14,480 nt of DNA, from contig CAUHFD010000050.1 of assembly GCA_959605275.1 (NCBI GenBank), positions 1-14,480 on the forward strand, read 5' to 3'. A program made the position numbers and the translations under genes. Source of the DNA: an uncultured Eubacteriales bacterium (GTDB lineage Bacteria; Bacillota; Clostridia; Oscillospirales; Ruminococcaceae). Below the pieces are notes generated by a model. It saw nothing but the letters and a program-made list of their open reading frames with translations, searched no databases and was not told the DNA's origin. Of the stretch, positions 1-5,354 are shown one piece after another. The stretch's first letter is position 1. The number at the start of each line of letters is the position of its first letter.

Positions 1-324
1 TTTGGTATCAAAAGGCTTGACGACATAATCATCGGCGCCGAGTTCCAACCCAAGCACTTTGTCGAAAGTTTCCCCTTTTGCGGTCAGCATGATAATCGGA
101 ACGTTAGATTTTTTTCTGATCTCTCGGCAAACCTGCCAGCCATCTAAACCGGGAAGCATAACATCCAACAGAATCAAATCCGGACTCAAAGCATTAAACT
201 TGACTACCGCTTCAGAACCATCGTGGGATAAAATAACATTATATCCCTCTTTCTCAAGATATAACCGCAATAATTCGCAAATATTTTTATCATCATCTAC
301 TACTAAAATTTTCCCTAACGACAT
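1..324 (-). CDS. OmpR/PhoB-family response regulator, N-terminal part (cut by window edge)
   Basis: This is the receiver domain of a two-component response regulator; 108 residues are visible and the DNA-binding part lies outside the window. The translation starts MSLGKILVVDDD and shows the full receiver signature: acidic cluster D10-D12, phospho-acceptor D54 in LILLDVMLPGLDGW, T81 in IIMLTAK, and K103 in GADDYVVKPF. The GADDYVVKPF ending is typical of the OmpR/PhoB (winged-helix) class, such as ResD, PhoP or WalR. The exact orthologue cannot be decided from this half. The ATG at 324 was chosen because AGGAGG lies 8 bases upstream and the hydrophobic first beta strand follows at once. It has its own promoter (489-497), downstream of the terminator of the preceding unit. 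A partner histidine kinase would be expected further left, outside the window. Confidence 0.93.
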   Translation of the reverse strand, partial: MSLGKILVVDDDKNICELLRLYLEKEGYNVILSHDGSEAVVKFNALSPDLILLDVMLPGLDGWQVCREIRKKSNVPIIMLTAKGETFDKVLGLELGADDYVVKPFDTK

Positions 325-454
325 ATGACATTCCTCCTGTAATCATTTTCTGTTTCATTGACCATCCGATATATTCAATGTATGTAAAAGCACAACCTGC
401 TTTTTATATTTTTTCAAACGCATACTATTTGCGCAGTGAAGCGAGCAGCGTTTC

Positions 455-491
455 AATAAATATAAAAGTGCATCGTACTTTTATATTTATT
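455..491. repeat. 15-bp perfect inverted repeat overlapping the response-regulator promoter
   Basis: The arms AATAAATATAAAAGT (455-469) and ACTTTTATATTTATT (477-491) are perfect reverse complements around a 7-base loop. The distal arm runs into the -10 box of the minus-strand promoter, so the palindrome covers the predicted transcription start. It could be a repressor operator or a 5'-terminal mRNA hairpin. There is no T-run, so it is not a good terminator. Confidence 0.7.
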
Positions 492-497
492 ATAGCA
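489..497 (-). promoter_or_regulatory. Extended -10 sigma-A promoter for the response regulator
   Basis: Read on the minus strand this is TGCTATAAT, a perfect TATAAT with the TG-n extension. No good -35 box sits at 16-18 bases upstream, which fits an extended -10 promoter. It lies between the terminator of the upstream operon and the response-regulator gene, so that gene is probably its own unit. Confidence 0.5.
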
Positions 498-578
498 TAT
501 CCGCAACCACAATGATGAATAAACTATAAACCTTTTACTAATTCATAATTGAGGATATGAACGTTTTTATTCGCTCGT

Positions 579-616
579 GAAAGAAGACGGGCAACCTCGG
601 TTGCCCGTCTTCTTTC
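579..616 (-). terminator. Strong hairpin terminator after the RsgI-like gene
   Basis: AAGAAGACGGGCAAC (581-595) pairs perfectly with 600-614 around a 4-base loop, and A-T and G-C pairs extend the stem at both ends. The stem starts about 20 bases past the stop codon of the RsgI-like gene at 637. The T-run on the minus strand is short and interrupted, so termination efficiency is uncertain. Confidence 0.75.
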
Positions 617-636
617 GGCTTGCTTTATCAATAAAC

Positions 637-1956
637 TTAATCGTCCGTTTCCGATTCATAGTGGAGAATATCACCGGTTTTAGCGTTAATTTCATAGTCA
701 TATTCTGTCGCACCGCTGTAAAACTCAATTTCATATTTTGGGATGTCATCGTCGTCATCACAGTCAAGTTCGGCTTTTATAAAAGCGGCGGCAGAAATAC
801 CGGCATGCTTTAAAGCAATCTCTTTTGCTTTCGCTGCCGAAATAAAGGCATCAGTAGAAGTATTCTGAGGCTTTGACGAAGTTTGAACGGTACTATCTTT
901 ATTCCCTTCCTTGTCCGATGAAATAATTTTTCCGGTGATGGCATGAATTTCGTAATCATACTCGGTGTTTTGATATACAAATTCAATTTCATATACCTTG
1001 TGTCCATCGTCTGTATCTAATTTTGCTTCGGTAAAGGAAACATCTGAAGCAGAAACGCCCGCATCCTTAAGCGCAATTTCCTTTGCCTGCGCCATTGTAA
1101 TTACCACGTCCGGATTGTTTGAAGGATTGTTGCTCGTATCATCATTTATATCCTCTATCTCATCAGAGATATTTTCCCAAATGCTGTCATCAGAATCATA
1201 GTCTACGATATCGCGAATATCAATATTTTTTTCAACAACCAACGCTGCTATTTCTTTTAAACTCATTTTAGCCAGTGCAGACGCATCCAAAGAGGGCTCT
1301 TTTGCTGCCAAATTACACACAAATACCGCTTTGCCGATTGAAATGCTATTTTCCGCCGCAAAAGCTTTCGCTTTTTCAATATCAGTCAATGTTTGATTGA
1401 TTACTGACGCAGTTACATTATTGCTTACCAAGGAATCCTGAATGTCTGATATCACTAAATTGCGGATTTTAGATGCTTTCCGAGTATCATCATTTTGAAC
1501 AGAAACAAGAATACCGTTTTGACCGTCAAGTAAATAACCGTTTTGTACCATAGAACCGATAATTGCGTTTACGGCAACCTTTAAATCCACATTTTTCAGA
1601 TTCATTCCATTAATAATTTTATCAGCATCCTCATTTACCGCAGACACATGAAGTACTTTATCTTTTTTATTGGTCGAAATTTCAATACTGGGATTCACGT
1701 CAATATCCACAATAGAATCAACCATCATATTACCCGAATAATAAAATCCACCAAAAGTACCGCATACAATCAACAAGCAAGCAGCAACTGCAATTCCAAT
1801 CCATTTCATAGGGCTTTTTTTCACCGTAACAGGCGTATTCATATTCATTATCCTTTCCGTATCAGGGACAATGTTTTGCGAAATGCGCTCATACATATCA
1901 TCAGGAATCATCTGACATACCGCATCGGAGAGGTTTTTTTGAATATTTTTGTTCAT
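637..1956 (-). CDS. RsgI-family-like membrane anti-sigma factor with two C-terminal PepSY-like domains
   Basis: This is a predicted single-pass membrane regulator of the ECF sigma factor encoded just upstream. The product has 439 residues: a cytoplasmic N-terminus of about 50 residues, one membrane helix at about 52-69, then an extracellular domain opening with VDIDVNPSIEIS (N88-P89). That is the hallmark of the juxtamembrane domain of RsgI anti-sigma factors, where the family is known to undergo autoproteolysis at the Asn-Pro bond. An Asp/Asn/Ser-rich linker (about 253-282) leads to two related PepSY-like repeats (about 284-346 and 370-433), each with AKEIALKxAG and a Y-E-I-E-F / EYDYEI pattern. 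The usual RsgI N-terminal anti-sigma-I fold is not recognisable. I chose the ATG at 1956: an in-frame ATG at 1968 abuts the AAAGGA ribosome site and is too close to use. The gene lies 107 bases after the sigma gene and ends before a terminator. The ligand is unknown. Confidence 0.8.
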   Translation of the reverse strand: MNKNIQKNLSDAVCQMIPDDMYERISQNIVPDTERIMNMNTPVTVKKSPMKWIGIAVAACLLIVCGTFGGFYYSGNMMVDSIVDIDVNPSIEISTNKKDKVLHVSAVNEDADKIINGMNLKNVDLKVAVNAIIGSMVQNGYLLDGQNGILVSVQNDDTRKASKIRNLVISDIQDSLVSNNVTASVINQTLTDIEKAKAFAAENSISIGKAVFVCNLAAKEPSLDASALAKMSLKEIAALVVEKNIDIRDIVDYDSDDSIWENISDEIEDINDDTSNNPSNNPDVVITMAQAKEIALKDAGVSASDVSFTEAKLDTDDGHKVYEIEFVYQNTEYDYEIHAITGKIISSDKEGNKDSTVQTSSKPQNTSTDAFISAAKAKEIALKHAGISAAAFIKAELDCDDDDDIPKYEIEFYSGATEYDYEINAKTGDILHYESETDD

Positions 1957-1981
1957 TATGATAATCATTCCTTTCTGAGCT

Positions 1982-2026
1982 TTTGTGCGGTTTTAATCTG
2001 CATGATGTTTGCTTAAAACGCACAAA
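1982..2026 (-). other. Intercistronic hairpin between ECF sigma and anti-sigma genes (distal)
   Basis: TTTGTGCG (1982-1989) pairs with CGCACAAA (2019-2026), and TTTTAA (1991-1996) with TTAAAA (2013-2018), leaving one bulged base and a 16-base loop. It stands just before the ribosome site of the anti-sigma gene. There is no T-run, so it is more likely an RNA processing or translation-control structure than a terminator. Confidence 0.55.
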
Positions 2027-2030
2027 TCGG

Positions 2031-2065
2031 AGTTTGAAAAGAATACAGTGCATTCTTTTCAAACT
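2031..2065 (-). other. Intercistronic hairpin on the stop codon of the ECF sigma gene
   Basis: The arms AGTTTGAAAAGAAT (2031-2044) and ATTCTTTTCAAACT (2052-2065) are perfect reverse complements with a 7-base loop. The stem starts inside the sigma-factor stop codon (2064-2066). With the next hairpin it fills most of the gap between the two cistrons. It may set the sigma to anti-sigma ratio by attenuation or by protecting RNA ends. Confidence 0.6.
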
Positions 2066-2633
2066 AAAACTCCTCCTTCATGCTGTTTTTCAGCTTTTTT
2101 ATTGCCCGATGATATTTTGACAATACCGTATTGAGCGGAATTTCCATCAACGCTGCTATCTCGCGGTTTTTCAACCCGGAAACCGTATGAAGCATCACAA
2201 TCTGACGCTCCTCATCATTTAATATACCAAGAAATGTTTGGAGCATTGTTTTTGCTTCCGCTTCTTCTATTTTTGAAAAAGCAATACTGTTTTCCACCTG
2301 AGATTCCTCTAACCCGATTTCCTTTTTTTGCGCACGCAGTTTCATAAGTGCCAAATTACGCGCAATTGTTAATATCCATGCCATGGGCTTTCCATGAGGC
2401 TGATAGTCCGCAGCTTTTCGGTAAATTGTCAAAAAAGTATCCTGCAAAACGTCCTCTGCATCATAAGTATTTTTTGTAATAGAAAGGGCAAATCCGTACA
2501 CACTGCCGGAAATATTTTCGTATAAGCGATGAAAAGCAACCATATTTCCATTTGCAATCTCTTGGATCACTGTATCGTCCACCGTCGACTTTGCGGAAAA
2601 TTCAGCCTCAAGAGCCATTAAAACATGTACCAT
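2064..2633 (-). CDS. ECF-type RNA polymerase sigma factor (partner of the RsgI-like protein)
   Basis: This is a 189-residue group 4 sigma factor that should direct RNA polymerase to a small regulon, probably including its own operon. Region 2 lies at about 25-97 and contains the diagnostic DAEDVLQDTF (58-67) and the promoter-opening segment GKPMAWILTIARNLALMKLR. Region 4 lies at about 128-183, with LNDEERQIVMLHTVSGLKNREIAALMEIPLNTV and a basic recognition helix LSKYHRAIKKLK. No region 3 or pro-sequence is present, so this is not a SigI-type factor although its neighbour has an RsgI-like domain. The ATG at 2633 was preferred over a TTG ten codons earlier because GAAAGGA sits 8 bases upstream. 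The anti-sigma gene follows on the same strand, the classic ECF arrangement. The inducing signal cannot be read from the sequence. Confidence 0.92.
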   Translation of the reverse strand: MVHVLMALEAEFSAKSTVDDTVIQEIANGNMVAFHRLYENISGSVYGFALSITKNTYDAEDVLQDTFLTIYRKAADYQPHGKPMAWILTIARNLALMKLRAQKKEIGLEESQVENSIAFSKIEEAEAKTMLQTFLGILNDEERQIVMLHTVSGLKNREIAALMEIPLNTVLSKYHRAIKKLKNSMKEEF

Positions 2634-2788
2634 ATCTTTTGTCCTTTCACTATAATAATGCAAAGAAATGCTCGTTTATTGCATCAAGAAAAAATTTTTT
2701 CAAAATAATTTTGCACCCGTACTTCATGAGTGTTTCTTTCAATGGCTTTTAAAACTTTGTTTTGATTGCTTTCATCATAACAAAAAAG

Positions 2789-2816
2789 CCGTCGAAAAGC
2801 AATAGCCTTTCGACGG
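2789..2816 (-). terminator. Rho-independent terminator of the spoIIGA-sigE operon
   Basis: CCGTCGAAA (2789-2797) pairs with TTTCGACGG (2808-2816). On the minus strand the stem is followed by CTTTTTTG, a good T-run. It starts 7 bases beyond the sigE stop codon and separates sigE from the ECF sigma operon. Confidence 0.88.
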
Positions 2817-2823
2817 ACCTCAA

Positions 2824-3555
2824 TTAAGTAATATATTTTTCCATATCCCGCTTCAGATGTTTGATAATTCGCTTTTCTAAACGGGAAATATAGGATTGCG
2901 AAATGCCGATCAAATCTGCCACTTCCTTTTGTGTACGCTCCACTCCGTCCACCAATCCGAATCGCATCTGCATAATCATCTTTTCTCTGCTATTAAGCTT
3001 ATCTACGCAGGCTTTTAACAAGTTTCTTTCTGATTCTGCTTCAATATCCCGGTTAATACAGTCATTCTCTGTTCCTAGAATATCCGATAAAAGCAATTCA
3101 TTGCCGTCCCAATCCACATTTAAAGGCTCGTCAATTGATACATCATTTTTATACTGGGTACTCTTTCTCAAAAACATCAATATTTCATTTTCAATGCATC
3201 GCGACGCATAAGTTGCCAATTTAATATTCTTAGACGGGCAGAAAGTATTCACCGCTTTAATTAAGCCAATGCTCCCGATAGAAATCAAATCCTCTATTCC
3301 GATGCCGGTTGATTCAAACTTTTTGGCAATATACACCACCAATCTTAAATTATGCACAATCAACGCTTCCTTAGCTTCATCATCGTTCTCCATCAATTTT
3401 TGAAAGACGATCTGTTCTTCTTCCTTACTTAACGGTGGCGGCAGCGTTTCCGGCCCGTTAATATAATGAATCTGACTAATCAATCCCATTTTGTCCAAAA
3501 ACAAAATAAACCAATTTGCTGTTTTGTCCTTTTTCCCCTCAATTAATATGTTCAT
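2824..3555 (-). CDS. sigE: Sporulation sigma factor pro-sigma-E
   Basis: This is the first mother-cell sigma factor of endospore formation, made as an inactive membrane-associated precursor. The 243-residue length is close to the B. subtilis protein. The N-terminus carries a hydrophobic pro-sequence (about 1-30, with WFILFLDKMGLI) that runs into YINGPETLPPPLSKEEE, the family's processing region. By alignment with B. subtilis, cleavage by SpoIIGA would fall near H30-Y31. Region 2 (about 64-134) contains VHNLRLVVYIAKKFESTG and the -10 recognition helix IKLATYASRCIENEILMFLR. Region 4 (about 178-236) contains KLNSREKMIMQMRFGL and a helix-turn-helix QKEVADLIGISQSYISRLEKR. It follows spoIIGA with a 79-base gap and is closed by a terminator. 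The sigG gene that usually follows in Bacillus and many Clostridia is absent here. Confidence 0.97.
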   Translation of the reverse strand: MNILIEGKKDKTANWFILFLDKMGLISQIHYINGPETLPPPLSKEEEQIVFQKLMENDDEAKEALIVHNLRLVVYIAKKFESTGIGIEDLISIGSIGLIKAVNTFCPSKNIKLATYASRCIENEILMFLRKSTQYKNDVSIDEPLNVDWDGNELLLSDILGTENDCINRDIEAESERNLLKACVDKLNSREKMIMQMRFGLVDGVERTQKEVADLIGISQSYISRLEKRIIKHLKRDMEKYIT

Positions 3556-3634
3556 TTCCCTCTGCTCCCTTTGTTATATTAAGTGCAAAACAAATACAAT
3601 TATGATTTTTTCAACGAGCAATATTATAATGCAA

Positions 3635-4516
3635 TCATGTCTTTAGGGCAGTGGACAGGATAGCATTATATTCCCCATGTGACAACCGGCTATCAGTAAC
3701 ACCGATGAGTACCTTTTGATCCCTGCTTTTTTTTCCATTTTTATAGATAAAGTAAAAATGATCAGGACGGAAAGCGGTCAACATCCCGCTATGGTTCACC
3801 ACTTGGAAAGGCACCATTCGGATTCGCTGTATCCATGCATGTTGCTCTAACCGAGTCAATCCATCTATCGAATTTGTCAAGAAAACATTTTGAATTTCCA
3901 CAGGAATCAATTCTTTAATACTACAAAATTCACAAATAACTACCGGCATCCCGCTGACACGATCAGATAATTTGTTTCCCGTGTCCCAAAACCCGGACAG
4001 AACCGCTTGCTTTCCGTCCGCCTCTACGACGACGTTCATAATTTCAGTCTTTTTCACACGATTATCTAACAGATAGGAAACTACCTGAATCAAGAAATAC
4101 GCAATCAGAGTACCGGCAATCAAAGTAAGCGCGGAAATATTAAAATAAACCGTTCCGTTTCTAAAAAACATACCGGAGGGAGATACAAACATCCAAACCG
4201 CCATCATAACGCCGCCAAATATAAAATTAACTGCAAAAAAACTAAGTACCGATTTTATGTATAGCGATTTAGAATGATATCCGAAAGCAATCAGCACAAG
4301 CACTGCCGCCAACGGCAATTTAATCAGTGTAATCAGCAAAAATTGGATATTATCAAAAAAAATCAGCAGTGAAAACAAGCTTCCCACCACTGCACTTACG
4401 ACCAGCCGCCATCGTTTTGGTTTTTGGTGCAAAAAGAAAGTTGTTGCCAACAATAAAAAATAATTGATAAAAATATTTAAAACAATCAGCACATCTATGT
4501 ATATTACATTTCCCAT
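3635..4516 (-). CDS. spoIIGA: Sporulation membrane aspartic protease SpoIIGA (pro-sigma-E processing)
   Basis: SpoIIGA is the septum-located protease that removes the pro-sequence of sigma-E after the forespore signal arrives. The 293-residue product has five predicted membrane helices in its N-terminal half (about 4-27, 37-54, 57-80, 88-112 and 125-150). A soluble C-terminal domain follows, with the catalytic aspartate in GFWDTGNKLSD (D178-T179-G180), as in the family. The conserved tail IGVTDSRLSHGEYNAIL also fits. The ATG at 4516 was chosen over an upstream GTG because AAAAGGA lies 11 bases before it and because MGNVIYIDVL matches the family N-terminus. It is first in an operon with sigE and has a leader of roughly 258 bases with repeats and hairpins. 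The promoter at 4781-4813 looks Spo0A-controlled, like the B. subtilis spoIIG promoter. Confidence 0.95.
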   Translation of the reverse strand: MGNVIYIDVLIVLNIFINYFLLLATTFFLHQKPKRWRLVVSAVVGSLFSLLIFFDNIQFLLITLIKLPLAAVLVLIAFGYHSKSLYIKSVLSFFAVNFIFGGVMMAVWMFVSPSGMFFRNGTVYFNISALTLIAGTLIAYFLIQVVSYLLDNRVKKTEIMNVVVEADGKQAVLSGFWDTGNKLSDRVSGMPVVICEFCSIKELIPVEIQNVFLTNSIDGLTRLEQHAWIQRIRMVPFQVVNHSGMLTAFRPDHFYFIYKNGKKSRDQKVLIGVTDSRLSHGEYNAILSTALKT

Positions 4517-4638
4517 ATTTATTTCATTCCTTTTAAAATTTGCTGTCTCCACATATGTAAATTATTTTTTCATCCTGTCTGTTTTTTTATTGCATTGCAC
4601 CGGAGTAGCAAAAGCAAAATAAAGTAGTTTTCCTGAAT

Positions 4639-4683
4639 TTCCAGCCGTCAGGCTGTTTTAGAATCAATTCTATTTTTTATTAT
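4639..4683. repeat. 45-base direct repeat, copy 1, in the spoIIGA leader
   Basis: This copy matches copy 2 (4741-4785) at 43 of 45 positions, 102 bases apart. On the minus (transcribed) strand it reads a CATAAT box, an A-rich run, AGAATTGATTCT and then the small stem CAGCC-tgac-GGCTG. It therefore repeats the -10/start-site context and a leader hairpin. Between the copies is another stem (GGATTTGC against GCAAACC). Confidence 0.8.
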
Positions 4684-4740
4684 GAAACAGGGTTTGCACA
4701 GCAAATCCGTCGTGGAATAACAAAAAATATACCTTTAAAC

Positions 4741-4785
4741 TTCCAGCCGTCAGGCTGTTTGGGAATCAATTCTATTTTTTATTAT
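4741..4785. repeat. 45-base direct repeat, copy 2, starting at the spoIIGA -10 box
   Basis: This is the second copy of the repeat, differing from copy 1 at two adjacent bases. It begins within the -10 box of the spoIIGA promoter, so the first transcribed bases of the operon are repeat sequence. It carries the same CAGCC-tgac-GGCTG stem. Confidence 0.8.
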
Positions 4786-4813
4786 AGAAATATTTTTCAG
4801 TGAATTTTGTCAA
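4781..4813 (-). promoter_or_regulatory. Probable Spo0A-activated spoIIGA promoter with a 21-bp spacer
   Basis: On the minus strand there is a perfect TTGACA (4808-4813) and a perfect TATAAT (4781-4786), but 21 bases apart instead of about 17. The B. subtilis spoIIG promoter is known for the same oddity, a 22-base spacer that makes it depend on Spo0A. A 0A-box-like sequence overlaps the -35 box here, supporting the same mechanism. The predicted start is near 4774. Confidence 0.7.
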
Positions 4814-4870
4814 ATACTGCGAAAATATTCTGTTCCGTTAAAGATTCAGCGTTTTCATGAATATGACGAA
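4806..4870. promoter_or_regulatory. Spo0A box-like sites upstream of spoIIGA
   Basis: TTTGTCAAA at 4806-4814 overlaps the -35 box and differs from the TGTCGAA core at one position. TGACGAA at 4864-4870 matches TGNCGAA completely. They would lie roughly 35 and 90 bases upstream of the predicted start, the general spacing of the two Spo0A sites at B. subtilis spoIIG. A further reverse-oriented TTTGTCAAAT-like site is near 4893-4903. These short motifs can occur by chance in AT-rich DNA. Confidence 0.5.
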
Positions 4871-4920
4871 AATATACCTGTCCATGCTGCCAATTTGACA
4901 AATCCCCGACGTTTTTAAGA

Positions 4921-4949
4921 GACATTTTTTTATTCGAATGCATATCATA
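4921..4949 (+). promoter_or_regulatory. Possible mother-cell (sigma-K-like) promoter for the Cys-rich gene
   Basis: GAC at 4921-4923 and CATATCATA at 4941-4949 are 17 bases apart. This resembles the known sigma-K pattern AC, about 16 bases, CATAnnnTA. A 10-bp stem, GAGAAAGCAA/TTGCTTTCTC (4953-4974), follows in the leader. No good sigma-A promoter is seen on this strand. The call is tentative because the motif is short. Confidence 0.3.
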
Positions 4950-5032
4950 TAGGAGAAAGCAAACTTGCTTTCTCTTGTGATACCTACTATCTTATTATGT
5001 TTCAACCAAAACGTAAGAAAGGAACGACATAT

Positions 5033-5284
5033 ATGGATACCTGTAACAACTGCTGCGAAAATACAAATCAACTGACCATTGGCTGCGGCGGAGCCGCTCC
5101 CCTATCAGATAATGCAGTAACTTCTCCCTATTTTTGTTATGAAAAATATCAGCAATGCACAAGGGAATGCTGTGACCAAAACGGAAAATGCTGTCAATAT
5201 CCTTGTTCTGCCCGAGACCCGTATTGGCCGGAATTTACTCATCCGCGCTGTCTCAGTTGTGCTGAACTTTATAATGGCGAATAA
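5033..5284 (+). CDS. Cysteine-rich small protein, unknown function
   Basis: I do not recognise this family. The product has 83 residues with 13 cysteines at 4, 7, 8, 18, 35, 42, 46, 47, 53, 54, 58, 73 and 76, arranged as CNNCC, CxxxCC, CCxxxC and a terminal CLSC. There is no signal peptide or membrane helix. The pattern could bind zinc or iron, or form disulphides as in spore-coat proteins; nothing in the sequence decides between them. The ATG at 5033 is preferred over an ATG 12 codons earlier because AAGAAAGGAA lies 8 bases upstream. The gene is the only plus-strand gene between spoIIGA and secA, diverges from spoIIGA, and ends before a strong terminator. The sporulation neighbour and a possible sigma-K-like promoter make a coat or late mother-cell role conceivable. 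Confidence 0.75.
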   Translation: MDTCNNCCENTNQLTIGCGGAAPLSDNAVTSPYFCYEKYQQCTRECCDQNGKCCQYPCSARDPYWPEFTHPRCLSCAELYNGE

Positions 5285-5304
5285 TGTAAATGCTTATTCT
5301 CTGC

Positions 5305-5346
5305 ATAAAAATATCCCTTGCACAAATGTGCAAGGGATATTTTTAT
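5305..5346. terminator. Bidirectional terminator between the Cys-rich gene and secA
   Basis: A 20-bp perfect inverted repeat (5305-5324 against 5327-5346) with only two unpaired bases. The GC-rich centre is flanked by an A-run and a T-run, so it can end transcription from both sides. It lies 21 bases past the plus-strand stop codon and 9 bases past the secA stop codon. Confidence 0.92.
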
Positions 5347-5354
5347 CATTTATG

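Larger units (their letters stand above)
325..579. other. Intergenic leader of the response-regulator gene, no gene seen
   Basis: No convincing coding frame is present. Going from the response-regulator ATG, the stretch holds a small stem at 386-404 (AAAAGCA / TGCTTTT), a long weak pairing of AAACGC (416-421) with GCGTTT (448-453), then the large palindrome and promoter annotated separately. The leader from the predicted start site to the ATG is about 155 bases, long enough for post-transcriptional control. I recognise no known riboswitch. Confidence 0.6.

Noticed and set aside
59..328. Plus-strand open frame of 89 codons
   Set aside because: Antisense to the clear receiver domain of the response regulator; no ribosome site and no recognisable domain.
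455..491. Terminator of an upstream gene
   Set aside because: The stem is almost entirely A/T, lacks a following T-run on either strand and overlaps a promoter -10 box; the real terminator is at 579-616.
4684..4740. Possible 17-codon leader peptide starting with TTG between the two leader repeats of spoIIGA
   Set aside because: An AAAGG precedes it, but the rare start codon, very short length and AT-rich context make chance likely.
4838..5071. Minus-strand frame of 77 codons between the Cys-rich gene and spoIIGA
   Set aside because: It overlaps the Spo0A-like sites and the Cys-rich gene start, and its composition is unlike the neighbours.
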